From an uncultured Eubacteriales bacterium (GTDB lineage Bacteria; Bacillota; Clostridia; Oscillospirales; Oscillospiraceae), in the NCBI GenBank assembly GCA_900317375.1, contig ONGJ01000008.1, positions 1 to 64,000 of the forward strand: a DNA stretch of 64,000 nt, given 5' to 3'. The first letter of the stretch is position 1; each line of letters opens with the position of its first letter. Both the position numbers and the translations under genes were made by a program. This document shows, one piece after another, positions 8,611 to 17,046 of this stretch. The notes under the pieces were generated by a model that was not told where the DNA came from, searched no databases, and saw only the letters and a list, made by a program, of their open reading frames with translations.

Positions 8611-11600
8611 TCAGCGGAAGTATCGGACGGCGGCTTCGAACATGCGGATGTTGTAATTCCCGGGGACGTTTTTGTAGAGATTCCTGCCCACGCGCTCGGC
8701 GTGGCCCATCTTGCCGAAGACCCGTCCGTCGGGTGAGGTGATGCCCTCTACCGCGTATAGCGAATTGTTCGGGTTAAAGTGTATGTCTTCAGTGGCGTTT
8801 CCCTCAAGGTCCACATACTGTGTGGCGATCTGCCCGTTGGTTTTCAGCTCCAGAATCAGCTCGTCACTTACCAGGAAGCGGCCCTCTCCGTGAGAAATGG
8901 GAACGGAATAGATGTCCCCGACCTCGGTGAGCGCAAGCCAGGGTGACTTGTTCGAGGCAATGCGCGTACGTACGATGCGGCTCTGGTGCCGCCCGATGGA
9001 GTTGAAGGTCAGCGTCGGACAGCTTTCGTCCGTGTCGATGATTCTGCCATAGGGGACCAGACCAAGCTTGATCAGCGCCTGAAATCCGTTGCAGATACCG
9101 CACATCAGGCCGTCGCGGCGCTCCAGGAGCTCTGTAACTGCTTCGCGGATTTCCGCGTTGCGGAAGAAGGCCGTGATGAACTTGCCCGAGCCGTCCGGCT
9201 CATCGCCGCCCGAAAAGCCGCCAGGGATAAAGACAATCTGGCTTTGGCGCAGCCGGGAGGCAAACTGCTCGACGCTGCGGGCAATGCCGTCGGACGAGAG
9301 GTTGTTGATGACAAAGATCTCCGGCTCGGCGCCGGCATCGCGCACGGCGCGGGCGCTGTCCACTTCACAGTTGGTGCCAGGAAAGGCCGGGATCAGGACG
9401 CTGGGTCTGGCGCATTTTACGGCAGGGACAGGTCTGAAATCCGTGTGATACGACAGCGTTTCGATCCTCCCGGAGGACTGCTCGATGTTGCAGCTGTACA
9501 CACTTTCCAGTTTGTCCTCATACCGTTTCAGCAGTGTCTGCGCGGACAGCGCTTCGTCCCGGTAACGGAAAACACCGTCGTCGGTAACAGTACCGATCAG
9601 TGTGCCGGGCAGCTCTTCGGTTCCCTCCAGCAGGAAAGCGCCGTAGTCATAGCCGAACAGCTGCTGCAGGCTCACAGATTCCTCAAACCGGAATCCGAAG
9701 CCGTTGCCGAAGGCCATCTTCATGACGGCCTCGGCGATGCCGCCCATGCCCGGAGTATAGCAGGCGACCGCTTTTCCGCTGCGCAGCAGCCCGGTCACGG
9801 TCTCAAACAGCCCGAGCAGCGATTCCGCTTTCGGCAGCCCGTCCGCACCGTATTCCGGCGCCAGACGGTAAACGCGATGTCCTGCCTGCTTGAATTCCGG
9901 TGATACAACATCACAGGTCTTGCCGGTGGTGACCGCAAAGGATACCAATGTCGGCGGCACGTGCAGATTCTCGAATGAACCGCTCATCGAATCCTTTCCG
10001 CCGATGGCGGCAATGCCCAGCTCCATCTGTGCGCGGTAGGCGCCCAGCAGGGCGCTCAAAGGCTTGCCCCAGCGCTTCGGCTCCTGCCCGAGCCGCTCAA
10101 AATACTCCTGAAAGCTCAGATACACATCCCGGAAGGCAGCGCCTGCGGCAATCAGTTTGCATACCGATTCCGTGACTGCCAGATAAGCCCCGTGCCAGGG
10201 GCTTTTTTCCGTTATAAAGGGGTTATAGCCCCAGGCCATGAAGGAACAGTCGTCCGTGTGCTTTTTCTCCATGGAGATCAGCTGGACCATTGCCTGTACC
10301 GGCGTCAGCTGGTATTTGCCGCCGAAGGGCATCAGCACGCTGCCTGCCCCGATGGTCGAGTCAAAGCGCTCGCTCAGGCCCCGTTTCGAGCAGCAGTTGA
10401 GGTCCTCGGCCATTCCCTGCATCCGCTCGGAAAAGCTGCCGCTGACCTTCTTCGCCCATGGCTGCGGTGCAGATGCTTCGACGCGGACGTGCTTTTCGGC
10501 CCCGTTGGTGTCCAGAAAAGCGCGGCTGAGATCGACAATCTTCTTTCCGTTCCATTCCATCACGAGGCGCTGGTCTTCCTGTACCGTGGCCACCTGGCAG
10601 GCCTGCAGGTTTTCGCTTTCCGCAAGCTTCAGGAAGGCATCCACGTCCCTGCTGTCCACCACCACGGCCATGCGCTCCTGACTTTCGCTGATGGCAAGCT
10701 CGGTCCCGTCCAGTCCCTCGTACTTGCGGGGGACTTTGTTCAGATCGATGTGAAGGCCTTCGGCCAGTTCGCCGATGGCGACCGAGACACCGCCGGCGCC
10801 GAAGTCGTTGCAGCGCTTGATCATTCGGGATGCTTCCGGGTTCCGGAACAGCCGCTGCAGCTTGCGTTCTTCCGGCGCGTTGCCTTTCTGCACCTCTGCG
10901 CCGCAGGTTTCGACGGACTGGACATTGTGTGCCTTGCTGGAGCCCGTTGCGCCCCCGATGCCGTCACGGCCGGTACTGCCCCCAAGCAGGATGACCGCGT
11001 CCCCGGGAACGGGGATCTCACGACGAACATTTTCAGCCGGTGCGGCTGCGATGACCGCGCCGATCTCCATCCGCTTGGCGGCATAGCCGGGGTGGTAGAG
11101 CTCGTCCACAATGCCGGTGGCAAGGCCGATCTGGTTGCCATAAGAGGAATAGCCAGCCGCCGCGGTCGCAACGAGCTTGCGCTGCGGCAGCTTGCCCGGG
11201 ATGGTTTCCGAAACCGGCTGCAGCGGGTCGGCAGCGCCGGTTACGCGCATGGCGCCGTAAACATAGGCCCTGCCCGACAGCGGGTCGCGGATGGCGCCGC
11301 CGATGCAGGTGGCGGCACCGCCGAAGGGCTCGATCTCGGTGGGGTGGTTGTGCGTTTCGTTTTTGAACAGCAGCAGCCAGGGCTCCTTCACGCCGTCCGC
11401 TTCGACCTCAATTTTGACGGTGCAGGCGTTGATTTCCTCCGACTCATCCAGCTTTGGGAGCTTTCCGGCCTTTTTCAGTGCCTTGACCGACACGGTGGCC
11501 AGGTCCATCAGGCAGATGGGTTTGGTCCTACCCAAGTCCTCACGCGTCCTGAGATAGTCCTCCCAGGTCTGCTCAATATCCCAGTCCTCAAAGCGGACAC

Positions 11601-12297
11601 TGTCGATGACAGTGTTGAAGGTGGTGTGACGGCAGTGGTCCGACCAGTAGGTGTCCAGCACGCGGATTTCGGTGATCGTGGGATCCCGGTCCTCGCTGCG
11701 GAAATAGTCCTGACAGAAGGCAATGTCATCGGCATCCATGGCGAGGCCCAGATCCCGGACCATCGCCTCCAGCCCCTCGCGGGGGAGAGCACGGAAGCCG
11801 TCCAGCGTTTCCACTTCCGTCGGAATCTCATACTGCGTACGCAGGGTGTCGGGTTTCGTGAGCTGAGCTTCCCGCGCCTCCACGGGGTTGATGACGTATT
11901 TTTTGATTTCCTGCAGTTCCTGTTCAGTGAGATCACCGTACAGGGCATAGACCTTGGCCGAGCGGACCGTCGGGCGTTCGCCCTGCGACAGGATCTGGAT
12001 GCACTGCGCGGCCGAATCCGCCCGCTGGTCGAACTGACCGGGCAGGTATTCCACCGCAAAAATTGAGGCATTTTCCAGTACGGGTTCGTCATAGACAAGA
12101 TCCAGCTGCGGCTCCGAAAACACGGTTTTTACCGCATAGCGGAACAGTTCTTCCGAGAGACCCTCCGCATCATAGCGGTTGAACAGGCGGACATCCTGCA
12201 GGCTTTCGATGCCGAGCAGATTCCTGGCCTCATTCAGTAAGCCTTTGGCCTCCAAATCCAGACCGGGGCGTTTCTCAACGAATACTCGATATACCAT
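8611..12297 (-). CDS. purL: Phosphoribosylformylglycinamidine synthase, single-chain
   Basis: 1228 residues, the fused form typical of Clostridia. It makes FGAM from FGAR, glutamine and ATP (step 4 of purine synthesis). The N-terminal PurS-like part (MVYRVFVEKR) is followed by two synthetase halves with the signatures HNHPTEIEPFGGAATCIGG and FGAGGVSVAIGELAEG. The C-terminal glutaminase begins near residue 965, with nucleophile Cys1069 in CGICNGFQ and the His1136/Glu1138 pair in SHGEG. This glutaminase looks intact, in contrast to PurF of the same operon. Its ATG overlaps the purD stop as TAATG, indicating translational coupling. It is the last gene of the operon. Confidence 0.97.
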   Translation of the reverse strand: MVYRVFVEKRPGLDLEAKGLLNEARNLLGIESLQDVRLFNRYDAEGLSEELFRYAVKTVFSEPQLDLVYDEPVLENASIFAVEYLPGQFDQRADSAAQCIQILSQGERPTVRSAKVYALYGDLTEQELQEIKKYVINPVEAREAQLTKPDTLRTQYEIPTEVETLDGFRALPREGLEAMVRDLGLAMDADDIAFCQDYFRSEDRDPTITEIRVLDTYWSDHCRHTTFNTVIDSVRFEDWDIEQTWEDYLRTREDLGRTKPICLMDLATVSVKALKKAGKLPKLDESEEINACTVKIEVEADGVKEPWLLLFKNETHNHPTEIEPFGGAATCIGGAIRDPLSGRAYVYGAMRVTGAADPLQPVSETIPGKLPQRKLVATAAAGYSSYGNQIGLATGIVDELYHPGYAAKRMEIGAVIAAAPAENVRREIPVPGDAVILLGGSTGRDGIGGATGSSKAHNVQSVETCGAEVQKGNAPEERKLQRLFRNPEASRMIKRCNDFGAGGVSVAIGELAEGLHIDLNKVPRKYEGLDGTELAISESQERMAVVVDSRDVDAFLKLAESENLQACQVATVQEDQRLVMEWNGKKIVDLSRAFLDTNGAEKHVRVEASAPQPWAKKVSGSFSERMQGMAEDLNCCSKRGLSERFDSTIGAGSVLMPFGGKYQLTPVQAMVQLISMEKKHTDDCSFMAWGYNPFITEKSPWHGAYLAVTESVCKLIAAGAAFRDVYLSFQEYFERLGQEPKRWGKPLSALLGAYRAQMELGIAAIGGKDSMSGSFENLHVPPTLVSFAVTTGKTCDVVSPEFKQAGHRVYRLAPEYGADGLPKAESLLGLFETVTGLLRSGKAVACYTPGMGGIAEAVMKMAFGNGFGFRFEESVSLQQLFGYDYGAFLLEGTEELPGTLIGTVTDDGVFRYRDEALSAQTLLKRYEDKLESVYSCNIEQSSGRIETLSYHTDFRPVPAVKCARPSVLIPAFPGTNCEVDSARAVRDAGAEPEIFVINNLSSDGIARSVEQFASRLRQSQIVFIPGGFSGGDEPDGSGKFITAFFRNAEIREAVTELLERRDGLMCGICNGFQALIKLGLVPYGRIIDTDESCPTLTFNSIGRHQSRIVRTRIASNKSPWLALTEVGDIYSVPISHGEGRFLVSDELILELKTNGQIATQYVDLEGNATEDIHFNPNNSLYAVEGITSPDGRVFGKMGHAERVGRNLYKNVPGNYNIRMFEAAVRYFR

Positions 12298-13568
12298 TAC
12301 TGCTCCCTCCGCGCCTGCAGGGCACGCTGCCCGATGTCCCTGCGGCAGTAGGCGTTTTCAAAATGCACCTGTTCCGCAATCTTGTAGGCATCCCGGATGG
12401 CGTCTGCCAGACTTTCGGCGACCGCCGTGCAGCCGGCAATGCGCCCGCCGTCCGTCACCAGTACGCCGTCCTTCATTTTGGCGCCTGCCACATAAACCTG
12501 CTTCTCAACTGCTTCGGGGATGTCAAGCGGGAAGCCTTTCTCATACGATCCGGGATACCCTTTTGAGGCCAGAATGACACAGCAGGCAGCTTTGTCCGAA
12601 AAGCGGACCTCTGTTTCCGAGAGTCTTCCCTCCGTGACTGCACGCATGACGGTAAAGAGGTCGCTCTCCAGCAGCGGCAGCACAACCTGGGTCTCCGGGT
12701 CTCCGAAGCGGCAGTTGTACTCGATGACCTTCGGCCCGTCTTTGGTGAGCATCAGACCGAAGTACAGGCAGCCGCGGAAGGTTCTGCCCTCCGCGTTCAT
12801 GGCTGCCATGGTAGGCAGAAAGATTTCCTGCATGCACTGCTCGGCGATGGCCGGCGTGTAGTACGGGTTGGGGGCGACGGTGCCCATGCCGCCGGTGTTG
12901 AGGCCGGTGTCGCCGTCCCCGGCGCGCTTGTGGTCCATGCTCGAGACCATCGGCACCATGGCCTTTCCGTCCGTGAAGGCCAGCACCGAAACCTCAGGCC
13001 CCTCAAGAAACTCCTCGATGACGATTCTCTCGCCGCTTTTGCCGAATTTTCTTCCCTGCATCATGTCGGTGACGGCGGCCTCTGCCTCCTCCCGCGTCTG
13101 CGCGATGATGACACCTTTGCCGAGAGCCAGTCCGTCAGCCTTGACGACCGTCGGCAGAGGGGCGGTCTCCAGATATCGGAGCGCTTCCTCCAGATCGTCA
13201 AAACTCTCATACTTCGCGGTCGGGATACCGTACTTTTTCATCAGGTTCTTGGAAAAAACCTTGCTGCCCTCGATGACGGCGGCGTTGGCTCTCGGGCCGA
13301 AGCAGGGGATGCCCAGCGCCTCCAGTGCGTCCACGCAGCCCAGCACCAGCGGGTCGTCCGGCGTGACGACGGCATAGTCGATCTGCTCATCCCGCGCAAA
13401 GTTTACAATCGCCGGAATGTCTTTGGCACCGATGGGTACGCACACGGCTTCCTTCCGCATGCCCGCATTGCCGGGCAGGGCAAAGATTTCCGTGATCTCC
13501 GGGTTTTCTCTCAGCTTGCGGATGACGGCATGCTCGCGCCCGCCCCCGCCGACGACCAAAACTCTCAT
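12297..13568 (-). CDS. purD: Phosphoribosylamine-glycine ligase
   Basis: 423 residues, normal for PurD (GAR synthetase), which joins glycine to phosphoribosylamine using ATP. It begins MRVLVVGGGGREHA and carries the ATP-grasp fold (PTVVKADGLALGKGVI, MGTVAPNPYY, YNCRFGDPETQ). The frame is open further upstream, but ATG 13568 has GGAG 8 bases before it and gives the canonical N-terminus. It starts 10 bp after the AICAR transformylase stop and overlaps purL by one base. Confidence 0.97.
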   Translation of the reverse strand: MRVLVVGGGGREHAVIRKLRENPEITEIFALPGNAGMRKEAVCVPIGAKDIPAIVNFARDEQIDYAVVTPDDPLVLGCVDALEALGIPCFGPRANAAVIEGSKVFSKNLMKKYGIPTAKYESFDDLEEALRYLETAPLPTVVKADGLALGKGVIIAQTREEAEAAVTDMMQGRKFGKSGERIVIEEFLEGPEVSVLAFTDGKAMVPMVSSMDHKRAGDGDTGLNTGGMGTVAPNPYYTPAIAEQCMQEIFLPTMAAMNAEGRTFRGCLYFGLMLTKDGPKVIEYNCRFGDPETQVVLPLLESDLFTVMRAVTEGRLSETEVRFSDKAACCVILASKGYPGSYEKGFPLDIPEAVEKQVYVAGAKMKDGVLVTDGGRIAGCTAVAESLADAIRDAYKIAEQVHFENAYCRRDIGQRALQARREQ

Positions 13569-13578
13569 ACCAGTCTCC

Positions 13579-14757
13579 TCAGTGATGGAATAAACGCATG
13601 CCTGTAAAGGCCATGACCATGTTGTATTTGTTCGCGGTGGCAATGACATGGTCGTCCCGGATCGAGCCGCCCGGCTCGGCGATGTACTGCACGCCGGATT
13701 TGTGTGCGCGCTCCACATTGTCGCCGAAGGGGAAGAAGGCGTCCGAGCCGCAGGTGACACCGCTCTGCGAGGCGATCCAGTCTTTTTTCTCTTTTGCGGT
13801 GATCGGCTCCGGCTTTACCCGGAATACGCCCTGCCAGACACCGTCTGCGAGGACATCTTCGTATTCATCCGACAGATAGACATCGATGGCGTTATCCCGG
13901 TCCGGGCGGCGGATGCCGTCGACAAACTGCAGGCCGAGCACCTTCGGGTGCTGACGCAGCAGCCAGTTATCGGCCTTCTGCCCGGCGAGGCGTGTGCAGT
14001 GAATACGGCTCTGCTGTCCGGCGCCGACACCGATGGCCTGCCCGTTCTTTACATAGCAGACCGAGTTCGACTGGGTGTACTTCAGCGTGATCAGCGCCAC
14101 GATCATATCGCGGACCGCTGCTTCGGGGAGCTCCTTGTTCTCCGAGACCAGATTCTGCAGCAGCTTCTCATCAATTGTGAAGTTGTTGTGCCCCTGTTCA
14201 AAGGTAACGCCGAAAACATCCTTGCACTCCTGCGCGGCCGGGACATAGTCCGGGTCAATCTGAACCACGTTGTAATTGCCCTTTTTCTTGGTTCTCAGGA
14301 TGCGGATCGCTTCCTCAGTATAGCCGGGGGCAATGATGCCGTCGGAGACCTCGTCCTTGAGATAGGCGGCCGTCGCGGCATCGCAGACATCGCTCAGCGC
14401 TGCCCAGTCGCCGTAGGAGCAGAGCCTGTCCGCACCGCGTGCGCGGATATAGGCGCATGCGATGGGCGAGAGCTCGGCGTCGGGAGCGACAAAATAGATC
14501 TGCCGGTCGGTCTCGCTCAGCTCGATGCCGACTGCGGCACCCGCGGGCGACACGTGCTTGAAGCTCGCCGCGGAAGGAAGCCCCGTGGCCTCTTTCAGCT
14601 CCTTAACCAGCTGCCATGAGTTCAGCGCGTCCAGAAAATTGATGTACCCGGGGCGGCCGTTCAGCACTGTAACGGGCAGCTCGCTGCCGTCCTTCATATA
14701 GATTTTTGCCGGTTTCTGATTCGGATTGCATCCGTATTTTAATTCGAATTCCTTCAT
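13579..14757 (-). CDS. purH: Stand-alone AICAR transformylase (PurH C-terminal domain)
   Basis: 392 residues homologous only to the formyltransferase half of PurH, which converts AICAR to FAICAR with 10-formyl-THF. The catalytic Lys-His pair is seen as K67-H68 in SFKHVSPAGAA; AGQQSRIHCTRLAG and the C-terminal GGSIRDDHVIATANKYNMVM are typical. The usual N-terminal IMP cyclohydrolase domain (MGS-like) is absent. A separate PurO-type cyclohydrolase precedes it by 36 bp in the same operon and can supply the last step. The symbol purH is used for the transformylase only. Confidence 0.94.
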   Translation of the reverse strand: MKEFELKYGCNPNQKPAKIYMKDGSELPVTVLNGRPGYINFLDALNSWQLVKELKEATGLPSAASFKHVSPAGAAVGIELSETDRQIYFVAPDAELSPIACAYIRARGADRLCSYGDWAALSDVCDAATAAYLKDEVSDGIIAPGYTEEAIRILRTKKKGNYNVVQIDPDYVPAAQECKDVFGVTFEQGHNNFTIDEKLLQNLVSENKELPEAAVRDMIVALITLKYTQSNSVCYVKNGQAIGVGAGQQSRIHCTRLAGQKADNWLLRQHPKVLGLQFVDGIRRPDRDNAIDVYLSDEYEDVLADGVWQGVFRVKPEPITAKEKKDWIASQSGVTCGSDAFFPFGDNVERAHKSGVQYIAEPGGSIRDDHVIATANKYNMVMAFTGMRLFHH

Positions 14758-14793
14758 CTTAAACCCCCGTCTCTGAGCTTTTTACTTTGTTCT

Positions 14794-15420
14794 TTATTTC
14801 TGATTCTTATTGAAGATCTTTACTTCCCCGTCAACATAGGTGTACAGCGAGACCTTGTTGTCTTCGTTCAGGGCTTCCCAGACGGCCTCGGGCTCGGGCA
14901 TGTCGATGGGCAGCGGTTCTCCCTGAAAACTCGGCAGGGGAGAACCCGGGCCCTGATAGGTGCTGAGGAAGTAACCCTTGCCCTCGTCGCAGCCTTCGTA
15001 TGCAAAGAACTCACGCAGGCAGCGGCCGTCGATGCGCTTGAGGATCGAAAGGCAGAAGCTGCCATCCTCATGCAGCACGGCTGAGATGCGCGGCGTGAAG
15101 TTCGGGTCGTCCGGCTCGTATTCCCGCGTCATCAGGGCATCCTGAAAATCGCCGATGTCGCGGATGGTGTCGGTCTGGTCGCCGTTGGTGACGATCAGGT
15201 CGCCGCCGACCCGGCGCACCGGATGATAGATGATCAGGCTGGGGTCTACGACCTTCGCAGGATCAAAGGCTTCGGTGCGGATGCCGTCTTCCGTCTCGAC
15301 AAAGATGCGGTTGCGGCTGTTCTCGCTGCGGCCCATGATGAAATAATAGACCCGGTTTCTGCCCACGGCGATGCCGCGGCCGGGATAGGGGTTCTTCTTC
15401 AGAAATTCCAGAAAATTCAT
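14794..15420 (-). CDS. purO: IMP cyclohydrolase, PurO type
   Basis: 208 residues of the archaeal-type IMP cyclohydrolase family, which closes the FAICAR ring to give IMP. Visible family blocks are NPYPGRGIAVG, YFIMGRSENSRNR and GDQTDTI. ATG 15420 is chosen because it overlaps the purN stop as ATGA and gives the family N-terminus MNFLEFLKKNPYPGRG; AAAGGAG lies 10 bases upstream inside purN. With the next gene it replaces bifunctional PurH. Confidence 0.9.
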   Translation of the reverse strand: MNFLEFLKKNPYPGRGIAVGRNRVYYFIMGRSENSRNRIFVETEDGIRTEAFDPAKVVDPSLIIYHPVRRVGGDLIVTNGDQTDTIRDIGDFQDALMTREYEPDDPNFTPRISAVLHEDGSFCLSILKRIDGRCLREFFAYEGCDEGKGYFLSTYQGPGSPLPSFQGEPLPIDMPEPEAVWEALNEDNKVSLYTYVDGEVKIFNKNQK

Positions 15421-16004
15421 GCTTGTATGACTCCTTTCGAAACACGTTCTGCCGCCTGCGGCAGAAGGATCCATTCCGCTTCTTCCATGACGCGCCGCTG
15501 CAGGGTTTCCGGCGTGTCGTCCGGCAGCACCTCCACGGCCTTCTGCAGGATGATTTCACCCCCGTCGGGGATTTCATTGACAAAGTGCACCGTAGCCCCG
15601 GTGACCTTGACGCCTCTCTCCAGCGCAGCTTCATGAACCCGCAGCCCGTAGAAGCCTTTCCCGCAGAAGGAGGGGATCAGGGCCGGGTGCACGTTGAGTA
15701 TGCGGTTCGGCCACTTGGCGGTGAACCCGGCACTCAGAATGCGCATGAACCCGGCCAGTATGATGAGATCGATGTTTGATTCCCGAAGCACTTCTTCCAG
15801 CCGGGCCTCAAACTCCGCTCCGGTCAGGACCAGGTGCCGGACACCTGCCCGCTCGGCCCGCTTGAGGGCATAGGCTTTCGGGTTGTTTGCAATGACCAGA
15901 CTAATCTCTCCGCTCTGCAGAATGCCGGATTTCTGCGCATCCAGCAGTGCCTGCAGGTTCGTGCCGCCTCCCGATACCAGGACGGCAATCCGTGCTTTCC
16001 TCAT
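15417..16004 (-). CDS. purN: Phosphoribosylglycinamide formyltransferase
   Basis: 195 residues. The folate-dependent GAR transformylase signature is clear: VLVSGGGTNLQALLDA at the N-terminus, LAGFMRILSAGF, and the catalytic NVHPALIPSF with downstream HEAALERGVKVTGATVHFV and DGGEII. ATG 16004 is taken as the start since the frame above it carries no homology. It begins 10 bp after purM and its stop overlaps purO. Confidence 0.96.
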   Translation of the reverse strand: MRKARIAVLVSGGGTNLQALLDAQKSGILQSGEISLVIANNPKAYALKRAERAGVRHLVLTGAEFEARLEEVLRESNIDLIILAGFMRILSAGFTAKWPNRILNVHPALIPSFCGKGFYGLRVHEAALERGVKVTGATVHFVNEIPDGGEIILQKAVEVLPDDTPETLQRRVMEEAEWILLPQAAERVSKGVIQA

Positions 16005-16014
16005 GCCATCCGCC

Positions 16015-17040
16015 TCATTCCAGCACGATGCGGGACTCGCCCGCCGTGATTTCCCCGATCCTGACCGCATCCGGGATGGCTGCCTGTACCGCATCCGCTT
16101 TCTCCGGCCTGACGACCAGGCTCATGCCGATGCCCATGTTGAAGGTGTTGAACATATCCCGCTCCGAGATCCTGCCCATCTCCTGAATCAGACGGAAGAC
16201 CGGAGGCGTCGGCACCGCGCTTTTCTCGATGCGTGCCGTCACGCCGTCCGGCAGACAGCGGGGGATGTTCTCGTAAAAGCCGCCTCCCGTGATATGGCTG
16301 ATGCCGACGATGCCGCCGGTCTTCAGCGCTTCGAGTACGGGCCTGACATAGATCCGCGTGGGAACCAGCAGGGCTTCTCCCAGCGGCTTCCCGAGCTCGG
16401 GGATCTCCTTTCCGAGGTCCGCGTGTTCAATGTCAAAGACCTTGCGGACCAGCGAAAAGCCGTTGGAGTGAACACCGCTGGAGGGCAGGCCGAAGACCAG
16501 ATCCCCGGGCTGCACGTCTTCGCGGTTCAGAATCTTTTTGCGGTCCACGATGCCGACGGAGAAGCCCGCCAGATCATAATCCTCCGGCTGCATCGTGCCG
16601 GGGTGCTCGGCCGTTTCCCCGCCGATCAGGGCGCAGCCTGCCTGTACGCAGCCCTCGGCCACGCCGGCAACCAGCGCGGCGACCTTTTCAGGCTCGTTCT
16701 TCCCGATGGCGATATAGTCCAGAAAGAACAGAGGCCTGGCGCCGCAGCAGATGATGTCGTTGACGCACATGGCAACGCAGTCGATGCCGACCGTGTCGTG
16801 CTTTCCCATCAGCTGAGCGATGCGCTGCTTGGTTCCGACCCCGTCGGTTCCGGACACCAGAACCGGCTCTTCCATGCCGGCGGTGTCCGGCTGAAACAGA
16901 CCACCGAAGCCGCCGATGTCCGAGAGGACGCCCGGAATCAGGGTCCGCCGGACATGCTTCTGCATCCGCTTTACGCCCTCATAGCCGGCCTCGATGTTGA
17001 CGCCGGCGGCGGCGTAGGCTTCCGAATGTGAGTTTTCCAT
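16015..17040 (-). CDS. purM: Phosphoribosylformylglycinamidine cyclo-ligase
   Basis: 341 residues, the normal length of AIR synthetase, which closes the imidazole ring using ATP. Typical blocks are YAAAGVNIEAG at the start, VSGTDGVGTKQRIA, GGETAEHPG, GLPSSGVHSNGFSLVRKV and HITGGGFYENIPRCLP. It begins 6 bp after the purF stop, with its AAAGGGG ribosome binding site inside the purF end. Confidence 0.97.
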   Translation of the reverse strand: MENSHSEAYAAAGVNIEAGYEGVKRMQKHVRRTLIPGVLSDIGGFGGLFQPDTAGMEEPVLVSGTDGVGTKQRIAQLMGKHDTVGIDCVAMCVNDIICCGARPLFFLDYIAIGKNEPEKVAALVAGVAEGCVQAGCALIGGETAEHPGTMQPEDYDLAGFSVGIVDRKKILNREDVQPGDLVFGLPSSGVHSNGFSLVRKVFDIEHADLGKEIPELGKPLGEALLVPTRIYVRPVLEALKTGGIVGISHITGGGFYENIPRCLPDGVTARIEKSAVPTPPVFRLIQEMGRISERDMFNTFNMGIGMSLVVRPEKADAVQAAIPDAVRIGEITAGESRIVLE

Positions 17041-17046
17041 CTGTGC

